DNA of 64,000 bases, taken from the NCBI RefSeq assembly GCF_018143015.1, contig NC_054746.1, positions 12,887,532 through 12,951,531 on the forward strand, given 5' to 3'. Below the pieces are notes generated by a model, which saw only the letters and a program-made list of their open reading frames with translations, did not search any database and had not been told where the DNA came from. This document shows positions 1 through 28,100 of this stretch, piece after piece (within the stretch, counting starts at the first letter, position 1; the number at the start of each line of letters is the position of its first letter). This stretch comes from Lytechinus variegatus. Its lineage: Eukaryota > Echinodermata > Echinoidea > Temnopleuroida > Toxopneustidae. The position numbers and the translations under genes are program-made.

Positions 1-33
1 GAAGAACACAATGCATGGCATTATTCTTTATAA

Positions 34-176
34 GGGGCTCGCTGCATAAAAGTTACTATATTTATGATAACTTTGCCATCCAACGCTAACTACCATGGTA
101 ACGCTGATCAACAGCCAATCAAAATCAAGGATTCCATGCAAGTCACCATAATGACAACTTTAATGCAACGGGACCC
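34..176. mobile_element. Fold-back MITE copy
   Basis: The ends are inverted: GGGGCTCGCTGCATAAAAGTT at the left, and AACTTTAATGCAACGGGACCC at the right. The interior (CCATGGTAAC, GATCAACAGCCAATCA) resembles the element at 4656-4815, so the two may be one family. No coding capacity. Confidence 0.55.
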
Positions 177-189
177 AGGTCTTGTAGGA

Positions 190-690
190 CATTGATTTTC
201 TGTTTCAAAAAATGGCCTTTTCTGTTTCAGAAAATCTTAAATTTCCGTTTCAGCATGTCTGAAAAACGGAAATTCTGTTTCCCATAGACTTTGTGTACAT
301 GAACAAGTGATGATTCCACTTATATAGAAAGTCAATATGCATTGAGTAGCAATATCACAATACTCGTGCTGGTCAAATTTTGTATCTGGCACTGTACTAA
401 CAACGCTTTAGAATCCACTCTCATCGGATCTATACGTGCACACAAAATATTTTAAAACTTGTCCCCTCAACTTATTAACTTCCTCCCAGACCTTCGACTC
501 ACCCTAAGTAAGCGGACGGAACAAGTCAGTAAGTCGTGGGAATGAGTTGTAAGTCAAGAAAATGAGTTAGACGTTGAGAGAGCAATTTATTAGTTATGGA
601 ATGACTCATAAGTTGAGGGAACAAGTTACAGTTGAGGGAAAAACTTAGTGAGTCAGTAGAACAAGTTGTTATGTGGTGGAAGAGTTATGA
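190..690. repeat. Degenerate short tandem repeats
   Basis: Bases 190-290 hold repeated 'TTTCTGTTTCAGAAAAT'-like pieces in both orientations. Bases 500-680 hold a degenerate roughly 20-base unit resembling 'gttgagggaacaagtta'. The units drift too much for exact counting. From 690 to 1184 and 1342 to 1643 I see nothing recognisable. Confidence 0.5.
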
Positions 691-1184
691 ACCCCCCTCC
701 CCCATGTCACCTTGAGTGCTAACCAGCAAAAGAGGCCACAATTAAGGACGTTCCGCAGTTATGTTTGTGCGCATTATGAGATTGTGATTTTGTTATCTTT
801 TACGCCATTTAAGAACTGACAGTGCTGTTAAACTTAAAACTGCAAACAAATATCACTATAAATAGATTCTCCATTCTGACGATACAAATATTAACTCTCT
901 TGCGAAATTTGATGACTTTTTTATGTATTTTGACTGAGTAATAGAGAATTAAACTCATTGTAGTAATCTTGGGCGGTCTAAAAATGCCAAATTCTTTTGA
1001 ATGCGCAATTCTTAAGAACATCAATTTGGGTGAACTTTGAAGCTCTATAGCAAAAAATCAAGCACATGGACCTATGTTAAATTTTGCATATTTCGAATAT
1101 TAAGGTTCTAAAGTATCTATGTGCAAAGTTTGGTGAAAATGACATGGATTTCACTTTAACTGTGGAACGTCCTTAATATACAAA

Positions 1185-1341
1185 TAATGAATGTTTACGA
1201 GTGCAATGGACAGAATACTTCATGAGGTGAAAGATGAAATGATCCATTCAACGAGGCTTAGCCAAGTTGAATGGATCATACATTTCATCTTTCACCGAAT
1301 GTAGTATTCTGTCCATTGCACTCATAAACATTCATTACTTG
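1185..1341. mobile_element. Fold-back (palindromic) MITE
   Basis: Near-perfect inverted halves: AATGTTTACGAGTGCAATGG at the left pairs with CCATTGCACTCATAAACATT at the right, with a loop near 1255. About 157 bases and no coding capacity, as expected for a MITE. Confidence 0.75.
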
Positions 1342-1643
1342 CTTTATATGACACTTAAAAATAGATTCTATTTGTTGTGAAACTAATGGATTTCGATGCA
1401 AAATATTCCCATGCAGTGCGAGCTTGGTCTGTTAATGGTCGCATGGCGTACATGAAACATGCGTGCTGCAAATAGAAGTGGTTTAACTTCTGGTGCATGC
1501 AATGGACAAGATCGTATTGATCCAAAATTGCAAGGTTGATGAAGTCATTGATCGATATCAAACAACCATTCAAATGACAAGGATCTATCTAGGTGTCATA
1601 CAAATGGAACTATTGGAAATATCATTAAGAAGTTGCGAGTTAC

Positions 1644-17161
<15,518 letters not shown>

Positions 17162-17181
17162 TATTTCGTAGTTTTTCCCTA

Positions 17182-18100
17182 CTATCAACAAGAAAGGAAT
17201 AGCAAGCAATAAAATAAATCCAAACAGAATGATATAAAGATAGGAAATGTCTTCCTGCCTTTTAAAATATAAAAAATATAAAATTCAATGGATGTCAGGG
17301 GGGGGGGGGTAGGCAGGCAGCCAGGGAAGACTTTGAGAGTAAAAAATCATTCATGTACTATCCTCAATGCCTGGCTTTTAATTGAATCAATCACATGTCA
17401 AAAAAAAAATTAACTAGACTCTAGTCTAAGTCAAGAAATGTAAACAAGGTCTTGAAAACCATTGCCTGCCAGATAGTAAAATCATGGTTAATTATTCCAC
17501 ACTTTTTAACAAAATGATAATCAATATCTTGTTTTTCTTCGCAGACCAAAAAAAGTTTAAATTTGAACCACAAAAAAATTGTGCTAAATCTAAGCTTTAG
17601 ACATGGAAAGCAGTGGCCCAATTTCATGTTTTTCGGCCATTTGAAACACAAAATTGCTTTAGTTAATTGTCTGGCAGGCTGGACAACAACAACTGGCATG
17701 GTGATCGCCCCATTTTCCTTTTTCACTGATTTGATAGGCATTGTGTCGTATTGTGTATTCTTAAAATGTCAATTTTTATTCTTGTGCTTTGTTTCTCCCA
17801 TTGAAAGTGAGATTTAAAGAGAAACTGAAGAGGGTGAGGTAGCACACCATTTTCAGTATAGATGCTGGAGAGTGTAGATCTAGTTAAGTGTCAAGCGAAC
17901 TACCATCATTACGAGTCCTATGACTATGAGAGTCTTCCATCTGTGAAGGAGGACTGAAAATAACATCTGAAAATGTTTAACAACTAGGCCTACTCTAATA
18001 CAGCTGATTTTCATCTAATCTTAGTAGTCTAGACTAACGATTAATCTAGAATCTGGCTAAATAACCAAGCTAAACAGTGTCAGTGGCATTGTCAAATAGC
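17182..18100. other. Region upstream of GNPAT coding start
   Basis: No exon is recognised between the first coding exon of GNPAT and the fold-back element at 18102, apart from a G run at 17300. The promoter and 5' UTR exon of GNPAT should lie somewhere upstream but cannot be placed. Confidence 0.4.
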
Positions 18101-18101
18101 C

Positions 18102-18628
18102 AGGAGGCTCCTAGAGAGTAAAAATAATTTACTAACGAATACATACTCTCAACGGAGCCAGGGATTCCATCCCATTTACCTGCGTGTACCGCCAAAAAAC
18201 CTGCAACTTTTGCCCCCAAGATTTCCACTTTCCTTCTAAAAGATCTAGCGCTAAATCATGTAAATTGAATACAACTTCATTTCCGACATTTCTACCCTAT
18301 CGATTTCATTTTTAAATAAGAATTCATTAAAAAAATGAGAAAATTCTATGATAAAACATCTTGTTTCACATTGTTCTTTGCCAACATTACGGATGCATCA
18401 AAAAATAAAATCGATAGCGTAGAAATGTCAGGAATGAAGTTGCATCCCATTTACATGACTTTGGGCTATTTTTAGATCTTCTAGAAGAAAAATAGAAAGT
18501 TGCAGGGTTTTTTTGGCGGTACACACAGATGAATGAATGGAATCCCTGGCTCCATTGAGAGTAAGCATACTTTAGTAAATGATTTTTAGTATTACTCTCT
18601 TGTACTCTCGTAGGAGGAGTGCCTCCTA
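18102..18628. mobile_element. Long fold-back element
   Basis: AGGAGGCTCCTAGAGAGTA at the left pairs with the region ending GGAGGAGTGCCTCCTACT. 'GGAGCCAGGGATTCCATCC' and GGAATCCCTGGCTCCATTGA are inverted counterparts, as are CGGTACACACAG and CTGCGTGTACCG. Arms are roughly 200 bases around an AT-rich loop. Confidence 0.75.
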
Positions 18629-19325
18629 CTCCTAGGGCTAGGGCTAGGCTCCGGCCAACCTTATTCAGCACACGCCACGATAGATCTACCACTTAGTTTT
18701 ACTTCAGTCCAGACATAACAACCATGTATCGACCACCTCTTATGAAACCAACAACCTTGCGACCTCCATTTAATCATGAATTATGATTTACACTAGGCCT
18801 GTACAGAGCAGAAGGTTGCAGCAGCCGCGCCCACCCAAGGGTTCATTACCATCCTGCCTGTGGGGAATCTACAGGTAGGACTATTGGCTTTTTTGTTGCA
18901 TGCCAATGCTGTACACACAGCACACAATTTAGAAAAATCATGAAAATATCACTCTTGTGACCAAAAATACCAATTTCTGTACAGTTGAAATTTATTTTTC
19001 ATTAGTAACTTGAGGGTAATTTTTGTATTCACCAGAGCGCTCAAAAACTTGAATTTTGGGCATATTTTTGTGTACACCCTCTATTGGTGGAAAGTAATAT
19101 GGCCAGACAGGCATTATCGTGATATTGGGAACCACCGTTCACTTCATACAGCAGTGCTTTATTCAGTCACACGCACAGCACAGTTCCCTATTTCCACCTC
19201 CATTCACTTTGTACACAAGTGAGCATATGCAAATCGATGAGTGGTTCCCGAAACCATGATTTGGCCGCAAGACAATTGTAGATTTTCAATCTCTATTTTT
19301 AATTAAGAAAAAATAATTTAAAGCA

Positions 19326-19832
19326 GGCCGGCGCCCAGGAGCTCACCGTGTATTTACTCATACTCACGGGACAAGGGCGGATTATGGTCAAAATATCTGG
19401 CAAGATAAATTGTGAAAATAGAAATTATGCACTTACCACAATTATATGGATGAAGGTCTAACGTCTAACGAGTGGTAGAATCCTGACGTTGAGGCACAGA
19501 CTGAAACCTCAAAAAACTGAAAAGTTCTCTCCTTCTCCCCAGTCTCGATCGGCCGTTTTTGTTGTGAATCATAACAAAATGGCCGATCGAGACTGGGGTA
19601 CAAGGAGAGAACTTTTCGTTTTTTTGAGGTTCCAGTCTGTGCATCGATGTCAGGATTCTACCACTTGTTCTGAGTCGTTAGACCTTCATCCATATAATCG
19701 TTGTAAGTGCATAATTTTCTGTTTTCACAATTTATCTTGCTATATATTTTGACCATAATCTACCCTTGTCCCGTGAGTATGGGTAAATACACAGTAGGCC
19801 TAGGCCTAAGCTCCTGAGTCCTGGGCGCCGGA
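19326..19832. mobile_element. Very long, well-preserved fold-back element
   Basis: GGCCGGCGCCCAGGAGCTCA at the left pairs with GAGTCCTGGGCGCCGG at the right. Inner arms such as AGTCTCGATCGGCCGTTTT and AAATGGCCGATCGAGACTGG flank a centre near 19573. The arms are about 245 bases each and highly similar, so the element looks young. Confidence 0.85.
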
Positions 19833-20690
19833 CCGCGAAGAGGTCCGGCGCTCGATCCCTGGGTTATTGAACCTGACAGTCAGTGTCATGAGTGTCAACA
19901 AATCAAGCATTTGTCCCAAAGAAAAAGAGAATATAAACCAAACATTGCCAACCTTATTTCACCACACAGGGATGAGTAACAGAGAACAAGGTTATAATAT
20001 CATAACCTTGTTCATAGAATGAGTGCGCGTGCGGCCGCGCCCAACTCCAACTGCATGTACAAGCCCGGCCGATACAGGCCCAGGCCAGGCCAGCGCCAGC
20101 GCAGCTAGCGGCCCCGAGCCAGTCCGCAGCAAAACTGCACTGTATACTAGATGCGCTGCATGATGTTTGTTAGTAAAAATGTTGTTGAATATTAACAATT
20201 TCACTTGGATAATTATGTATATTGGATTGCGAACTGGTATTATATTCCATTTGTACATGAAAACCCCCCACAAAAGTCGAATATCTCACCTCTGCTCTGT
20301 AACTTTTGTTGGACTTTTCGGTCACAGCGACCAGCAGTAGCAGACGCATAACAAATATCGTACGATCCAACTTTTCTTAGTTAAAGACTGTCTTTTATAA
20401 AAAATTAAAATTAGGACAATTAAAATCCGAATAAATTGCACTTTATCCATTATCATTATTATCATTGATTATCATAATAGATATATCAAACATATTTGAG
20501 TAAAATCTGTGATATTACCCCTGTTTTCAAAATTCAGGTGTCTTTAAATTACCCCCAGTAATTACTTATGCATTTGAAGAGGCTATGAATTTGCATGTGG
20601 ACTTTGCAAATGGAAAATAGTGGCAGGGAAGCAACGTCAGATATATCTGAATGGCAAGCAAAAAAGAGAAGAAATTTGTGGAGGGTGCCG
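19833..20690. other. GC-rich island and flanking intergenic sequence
   Basis: Bases 20025-20130 are strikingly GC- and CpG-rich (GTGCGGCCGCGCCC) in an AT-rich setting. On the minus strand at 20376-20290 a short frame starts MDRTIFVMRLLLLVAV and meets a GTGAGA donor. It could be a promoter with a first exon, but no downstream exon could be matched. Confidence 0.25.
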
Positions 20691-20905
20691 CTGATCATAG
20701 GCGGCGAAAGCGGGGGGGGGGGGGGGGGGACGTGTCCCCCCCTAAATTTGAGGAGGGGGGACGGTCCCCCCCTAAATTTGTTGTTGACGACCTTGTCAAT
20801 TTTTTTTCCTACGTCCCCCCTAAAATTTTGGGGTTGAGAACTTTTTTTTTTTTGCTTGTCAAATTTTTTTTGGTTGGCCTCCTAAAATTTTTGGCTTCCG
20901 CCGCC
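20690..20905. repeat. Poly-G/poly-C bordered repeat
   Basis: A run of about 18 G is followed by two GTCCCCCCCTAAATTTG-type units and CTTGTCAAATTTT. The class matches 2085-2360 and 47325-47430. Confidence 0.6.
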
Positions 20906-21309
20906 AATGCCGCTGATACGGGGGGGGGGGGTAGTCTTCTTGATATGGCCACCATGATTTGACAAATATTAATCTCATGTTCAACAATATTGATCTCTTT
21001 TTCTTAGAAGCGTTTCAGTTTCTCGCTTGTCTTTTTCGTGTTCATCCTTTCCATATTGGAATATTGAGCACCAGGATTGGGCAATGAGAAAATGTGTCAA
21101 ATATTTTTAGCCAATTGATGAGCAGTTAACCCCAATTAACACATACAAGAAATCACTGGCGTATCCTACAAGAGGAAATGTAGAAAAGGTAAAGAAAAGA
21201 AACAAAACAAAGGGAGGAAAACAATTAGAAAATTTTAAAAAATCGGGTCATTCTAAGTAGGCCTATCTAGTTAGGCCTATATTGTGAAATAAATGATAGG
21301 CCTTTAGAT

Positions 21310-22060
21310 AACGATATGTGGTAGGCGCAGCTTAACTCAAAGTTCCCCAGAGCTATTTCCCTCTTTAAAGGTCAATTCCACCTCAGAAAAATGTTGATTT
21401 GAATCAACAGAGAAAAATCAGACAAGCACAATGCTGAAACTATTTATTTCATCAAAATCGGATGTAAAATAAGAAAGATATGACATTTCAAACTTTCGCT
21501 TATTTTCAACAAAATAGTTATATGAACGAGCCAGTTACATCCAAAATGAGAGAGTCGATGATGTCACTCATTCACTATTTCTTTTGTTTTGTATTGTTTG
21601 AATTATACAATATTTCAATTTTTACGAATTTGACCATTAGGACCTCCTTGCCTGAAGCACAAAATGTTAAAATTTCCATGTGTTCAGGGAGGAATGAAAC
21701 TTCATTTCACATGAAAATGACGAGAAAAAAAATCATATTTCATATAATAAAATACAAAAGAAATAGTGAGTGAGTGATGTCATCAACTCTCTCATTTTGA
21801 TGTAACTGGCTCGTTCATATAACTATTTTGTTGAAAATAAGCGAAACTTTAAAATGTCATCACTTCTTATTTTACATCCGATTTTGATGAAATTTTTAGT
21901 GTTATGCTTGGTGAATTTTTCTCTTTTTATTCAAATCAAGTTTTTGTTGGGGTGGACTTGTCCTTTAACAATTTTGTAAGGCCGAAAAATGTCTCTGTTG
22001 GGAATCGAACCCGGGCCATGGAGATCCGGGCCCAGTAGGCCTACTAGACCACAGATACTA
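21310..22060. mobile_element. tRNA-Glu-cored element split by a fold-back insertion
   Basis: GCGCAGCTTAACTCAAAGTT with TCCCCAGAGCTATTTCC, then CCGAAAAATGTCTCTGTTGG and GAATCGAACCCGGGCC match consecutive parts of the element at 55484-55802. A 600-base fold-back element (21365-21968) sits between the two halves. Confidence 0.7.
21365..21968. mobile_element. Long fold-back element, TTAAAGG ends, copy 1
   Basis: Left end TTAAAGGTCAATTCCACCTC pairs with right GGGGTGGACTTGTCCTTTAA; arms such as CATATGAACGAGCCAGTTAC in inverse orientation exceed 200 bases. The longest internal frame (21480-21773) lies in the palindrome and is not a gene. Confidence 0.85.
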
Positions 22061-22427
22061 GTACGTGTTGATAAATTGGGCGAAATCCGATCCGATTTTA
22101 GGTGTATTGCCAAAAATTTCAGTCCACCTTTCGCGCTCGTGCACTTTTTTTTTAACTGTCCATTTTTTTTCTCTAAGCTATTCACATTCTCTGCATTGGT
22201 ATAGAGGCTGGATATTAAAGGAGTACTCAAGAATGAAAATTATAACAACTTCAAAATTGGGTAAAGTTTAACGAGTTAGGCGCTGAAAGATCAAAATCTG
22301 CTAATGTTATTGTCAAAGTTATCAATATAAGATTTCAGCAACATTTTCTGAAATCAACCGTTTGCATGCTGTTATTGATATGTATTATGGAGATGCATAG
22401 GCTGATGATCATGATTCTGGTTTATTT

Positions 22428-22761
22428 CCAATTCGTCTAATGCCAATTCGTCCAATCGCCAACTCGTCTACTACCATTTGGTCTATCATCAGTTCGTCTA
22501 CTCACCACAGGTCTACTTTCATTTAGTGTAATGCCATTCCGTCTAATAACCAGCTGGTCCAATAGCCATTTTGTCCATATGCCACTTGGTCTAAATAAAG
22601 TCAATTGTGCAAAATGAAAGAAAATGGGTATATGACGAAGTATTGGACCAAATGGTTATTGGACTAAATGGTTGTTGGACGAAATATTGATGGACGGAAC
22701 TTGGCATTAGACTAAATGAAGGTATATGGTGAGTGGACGAGTTGACAGTGGACGAATTGAA
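22428..22761. mobile_element. Fold-back element made of iterated short units
   Basis: The left half repeats about nine times a degenerate 14-20 base unit like CCAATTCGTCTAATG. The right half repeats its reverse complement (GGACGAATTG, TTGGACTAAATGG). The centre near 22595 is unique. Resembles FB-type elements with internally repetitive arms. Confidence 0.7.
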
Positions 22762-22779
22762 AATTTACCATGGTACTAT

Positions 22780-25700
22780 GCTCCCAATTCCCCTCCCTTA
22801 TATTATTTAATGATATCATATTTTCATACATGGTTAGTATAATATCTTTCTAGTCCCAAAATAAGTTTCAGCATATCGGTAGTGAGAAATATTGTATATT
22901 TGGGAAACGAAATTCATATAAACATACATGAAATTTCATGTAACGAAATACAAAAAGAACAAGTGGGCACATGACATGAGCTCGCTCATATTCCACATAG
23001 GCCTATACTCATGAAGAGATTCACAGAACTGTTTCATCGAATAATGAAAAAGTTAAAAGGTTATAAATTTGTTATCCCTCATCTAATTTTGATGATTTGT
23101 TTAGTTTGTCTAAATTACTCCTTTATTAAAAAAAAAACAATTTTCAATCTAGAGAACCCCGTTTGAAAAGTAGTAGGCACATTTTATATGCAACCAATTA
23201 GAGAAAATTAGGCACAGAATTTGAGATATAGTACTGATTGAAATGTGAAAAATGAGACAGGACATGAAAAAACCCATTTCCCTTTTTATATTGATCAGTA
23301 TCATTCAGATTAAATTCCAATAATCCTTGTTAAATTGAGGGCTTGAAGATAGAGAGGGAGAGAGAGAGAGAGAGAGGGAGAGAGAGAGAGAAGGGCGGTC
23401 AAGGAACGAGGGAAAACTTTTTTTTTTAAACATGACTGTCATTATCAAGGATTCCTTTCAAAAGGTTTACATAAACTCAAAGTACAAATCTTCATTTCAT
23501 ATCAAGAAGAATATAGAAAAATATTTACCCAAAATGAAGCAAATGATGGAATGAAATGCCCTATGATATATACTTTTATACCTAAAAAATATGCATCGCT
23601 AATTCCATTTTATATCAAGCTTCACCATACATTTACATAATCAAACACACACACACACACACGCACACACGCACGCATCCAACCCACCCACACTCACTGG
23701 GCCGTATTCTGAAGTCAGGTTGAAATGAAACTGTGATCTAAACTTGTGGTTTAACTATGCATAGCCAATTGTGATAAGTATCCCTCAGTAAGTTCAATTA
23801 ATCAGTTAATTTCACACACAGATAATTCATAACTGACTGGGAATAGTTGTTGAAATAGCTCTCTTCATCATTAAACGTGAGGAAAAGTCAGTTGTCATGA
23901 ACATTGTATGTACTCACGTGTTTTAAAAGCACAACAAACAAAAGCAATCTTTATACTTCAACTCATTAACTGTATTTTATTTCAATAGTAATACAATCAC
24001 ATAGTAAACATAAGAGCACGAAAAAACTTAATAACATAATAAATAAGCATTTACATATCTTCCGATATTTTTTTTAATTACATCTTCTCAAATAGTTTTT
24101 TAACCATGGATTCCTTGTTCTATATATTATACTTTTGCTAGTGTATGATCAGTACTGCTTACCAGTAGTAATCATTGCTCATATAAATTGCAAGTTAAAG
24201 AAATAAACCTGCTTTATATTATTTCTTCTGAATCATCCATACTAAAACAAAAAGAACAATATGTCCTCGATGATTCGCCACTCAATAGAGCAATGTTTGA
24301 TGTTTTAATTATCGAAAAATATCTTTTACGCGGATTTTTTAAACTTCCAACTTTCAAAACAAGGAAAGAGCAAAATAAATATGGCCTGTGACACCTGTAT
24401 AGAGACTTCCACTCATACATTTTGAACCAATACAATTTTATGAAAATATTAAGTACTGTTCTAGTATTCTGTTAGTTGTGTTTGAGTTTCATGTTTTATT
24501 ATAAAAAAGTATATGTAACATAACATTGCGAAACTAAATGTTTTATAAAGGTGGGACAAGAAAATAGCACGAAATGTTAATCGTGTCTGGTACCATTAGC
24601 ACAACAACTAATTCTAATCGTAAATGGATTTGTACAATTAGCAAGCCATGATTAGCAAAATTTGAAGATAATAATCCCCAGTGATTTTATAAGAACATGA
24701 TAAGAAAGTAAGTAATCATATATCAATGTATGAAAATATCCATGCAATAACTTTGGTTTCCAATAACCCAAACAGTGTGTCTGTGTTTGTGACAAAATTC
24801 AAATTCAGCTGATAAATATTAAAAAGGTGATTATTCAAAAGTAAGTTTTCGACCAGTGATGTAATGCTACTTTATAAAAAAATACAATGCCTCCTCTTCT
24901 GACCTTGACCAACTCTGAATACAAAACTGAATAAAAAGAGGTGCAACCCTGTATAACAACTAGTCGACCAAAAACCATGTTTCTGAAATGGAAATTATTG
25001 ATACTTGGAAGTATCAAGATAAAGAAGATTTTGAATGTTTCCATATTTTTTTGAGAAAGACTATACGGGCGTTTATATTGATCATATTGATCATCATGCA
25101 GCCGGGCAATATGATCATGCGCATTTTGGGAGAAGCTTCGCTGGACTCCGATAAGTCACATTAGACGTCATTTTCCAATATAAAACCAGCCATTGTTTGA
25201 CTCCGTTTCTGCCGGTAAAGAGGTAGAAAATCTAAAGTGTCAAGTTTTCAATTACCGTATATTGTAGAATTCTTGATGTTTCCTCAGGTGGCAGATTTTT
25301 TGTGACATATCTGTTGTTATATGAACTTTGTCTATAAAATGCATCATGTTTTTACTGTTGCCTCGAGCAGAAATAGACAGCAAACAATGTAAATCTTGAG
25401 TCTAGGGAGCATTCTTTCTAAAATATATACATTATTGACAATACATGAACAGTACATTCAGTGTACAACATAAAAATGAATCATAGGAGCAGACATGTAA
25501 TGATCTGGATTAATATCATTCTGCGGATTTCCCAGAGGGATCAATGAAATGCATACCCGAAATAAGAATACAAAATACATTTATACAGGTCAAAACAATG
25601 ACCTAGTGTTTTTTTTCACCATCTCAATGAACTACATATCCGAAATAAGAACATCAAAATACAACATCCAGACAGATCAAAACAATGAAAACAAGTTCTT

Positions 25701-25880
25701 CACCATCTGGAATAGAAAGAAGATCCATTTCAATGTGGAATAGTAGATCTACATACAAAAATAGGCCTATACTAAAGTATATGAGAAAACAAAATGAATG
25801 ACAAAATAATGTATAACAAGCACCACCTGATATGCAGTGCGATCATAAAGGGATTAAGAACATGACAGGTTCTTTTCATA
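22780..25880. other. Intergenic sequence with microsatellites
   Basis: Contains a (GA)n tract at 23347-23395, a (CA)n tract at 23644-23692 and a partial MITE with family A-like end (GGGCCGTATTCTGAAGTCAG) at 23700. Frames at 24188-24435 overlap on both strands and have no recognisable homology. I see no gene here. Confidence 0.5.
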
Positions 25881-25916
25881 TTTCTCACAATTTTATCTGC
25901 ATAGATTGCGGTTTAT

Positions 25917-27300
25917 AAGAGAACAAGTGGAACGCCTCTTTCAGCCTTGCCTGCATTACGCGATTCGATATGGCAGCAATGCTGACTTTGAAAATAGCTA
26001 TTACATAATCATTCACAATAGAAAACACCTTAAATAACCTTTGATCATGATCATGTGACCTAAGACGAGTGCAAAACAATCATCTATACTTGAGTACCCT
26101 TTTTTTTCATTTCATTTATTTGACCATCTAAAAACAGAGTACATGAACATCATAAAATAAGTATAATACAAATCAATCATTGACAAACAAGATACAATCT
26201 AGAAATGGCCAGGACCCAAAAGAAGCAAAACTGCTTATAAGCTGGGCCCTACATAAAAATACATGTAAAATATTAAGAGTATAGTTTGTACACATACACA
26301 CACACACACCATATACACTCACATACACAACCATCCCAATACATGTACATCCACGCATCAATCCATACACAGCAAACATACAGCTCGAGATCATAGAGAA
26401 AATAGGAAAGAGAGTGAAGGGTGATACAAGCAAGAAAGCTGAAAAAGGAAGCTGTAGAAGATGAAATAGATCAGTATCCTACTCAGCCATGGACAACATT
26501 TTACTAAATATAAGTTTCTTATACATACACTTAAATCGATTTATCGTAGTACTGGATCTTATATCGTAATTTAGCTTATTCCATTCGCGTACCCCAACAG
26601 AAGATAAGGAATTATAGAGTAATGTTGAATGACAGAGGAATATGTAAATTTTTGCTTTGACGAGTTGAATAATTATGAAATGCAGAATTTGGTTGGAACA
26701 TATCAATAAAAACAGGCGGTTACAGGTTTTTGTGAAATTTGAACATGAACATGGATGTATTAAGCTTTATTAAGTAAGTTACAGGAATAATTTTCATTTT
26801 TAAAAACAGTGGCAAACTTGAGGATAAATGATGACTATTTGTAATTAACCGAGTTATGCGTTTCTGTAACTTATAAATTTTGTCTAGTTTTGTTTTGTAT
26901 GTATTTCCCCAGATGACATTGCAATAATTTAAATGTGGAAGGATTGTTGAATTCCCTTTTTTTGAATTATAAATTTTCATTAATATGTTCCATGTTCCCT
27001 TATGCCAATGTTTCACTAACTACATGTTTATATCCATAAACTAACCAAGTTATGATGCCAATTCAACAAAAACCCGAATATGGCCAACGTTCATTGACCA
27101 TATGAACTAGGTCCAACGACATTCCAAAAACCAAACATTGGTTTAGATTTCGATATTGATTCCCCCAAACATTGACCCTAAATGACCTTTAACCTTGGTC
27201 ATGTGACCTGAAACTCGTGCAGGATGTTCAGTAATAATTGATTATCCCTACGTCCACGTTTCATGAAATAGGTTCATATACTTTCTAAGTTATGATGAAA
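25917..27300 (+). repeat. DR1-type repeat element, copy 2, split by a LINE
   Basis: The 5' part (AACGCCTCTTTCAGCCTTGC) is at 25917-26100, and the 3' subunits (TGACCTAAACTC-like, 'ACCTTGGTCATGTGACC') resume at 27030-27300. The DR1 motif is degraded here (TGACCTTTAACC near 27184). Confidence 0.65.
26105..27020 (-). mobile_element. 3' fragment of an L2/CR1-like LINE
   Basis: The minus strand encodes ILPHLNYCNVIWGNTYKTKL, LDKIYKLQKRITRLI and then VGVREWNKLNYDIRSST, typical of the thumb and C-terminal end of L2/CR1 reverse transcriptase. One frame break near 26715 separates the pieces. 5' truncated and inserted into a DR1-type repeat. Confidence 0.85.
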
Positions 27301-28100
27301 TTAACAAAATATTAATCCAAATTAATCACTGCAAAGTTTGTTTGTTCCAGTATTTCTATACTACTGTACAGCAACAGCAAAAAGAAAAACACATTTGTAT
27401 TAAATAATTATGTGAATGCGTGTAGTCATACTGCAACATTCTTTTCCTTACTTAACCCAGATGATTTTCATTCATGCTTACATTTTGAGTATAGACTTGA
27501 CTCTTGGTTGTGATTCTCAACTTAAGAAGGTATATATATTGTTTTCAGTTAAGTAGTTTGTTCCTTTTAAATGACGCTTCAGCAATTGCTTTATTTCATG
27601 TGCATAACCCCTTCCTTAGTCTGTAGGCACAGACCCTTATTGAAACCTTGATCAGCAAGTGTGTCTCCACGCAAAGACTATAGCACATTCAAAACTTGCT
27701 GTTTCGATTCAGCGAATTGGCCTTCAGTACACAAGGCATGAGTAGGCTGCATATTCAGACCATTAACTCGAGTGTAGGGTTTGCACAGCGGACTTCCCCT
27801 TGCTAGTGCTTGAACACTTTTCTTGACTTCAGAAAGCAATTGCTAGCGGGTTGAACAATGGCGACGTCACGCTGGTGCGAACACGTCTCACAGAAAAGGC
27901 GTCCTTTATATGCACCTGACGTCAGACCCATTTTCTCAACAGCTTCTGAATGATATTCAGCATCGACCTACTGTATAAATCTACCGAGTTTCGTCTGAGT
28001 TTACATTGTAACTAAGTAGAAGTATGACAATGTTCTTTTTCATTCAGCTCCAGGTCGATGTTATGCTTGCAAGTGATTCTTCTCAAATTTTATAAGCCCA
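27300..28100. other. Intergenic sequence, nothing recognised
   Basis: No open frame, RNA gene or clear repeat could be supported. Confidence 0.4.

Noticed and set aside
1-1643. Final GNPAT exon in the first 1.6 kb
   Set aside because: I looked for the expected C-terminal end and AKL-type stop on the minus strand and found no convincing match, so it is left outside the window.
21480-21773. 97-codon plus-strand frame
   Set aside because: Spans the centre of a long palindrome; the mirror strand gives similar frames, so it is not a gene.
22428-22761. CRISPR-like array of short repeats
   Set aside because: Units are degenerate, spacing is irregular, the two halves are inverted, and the genome is animal.
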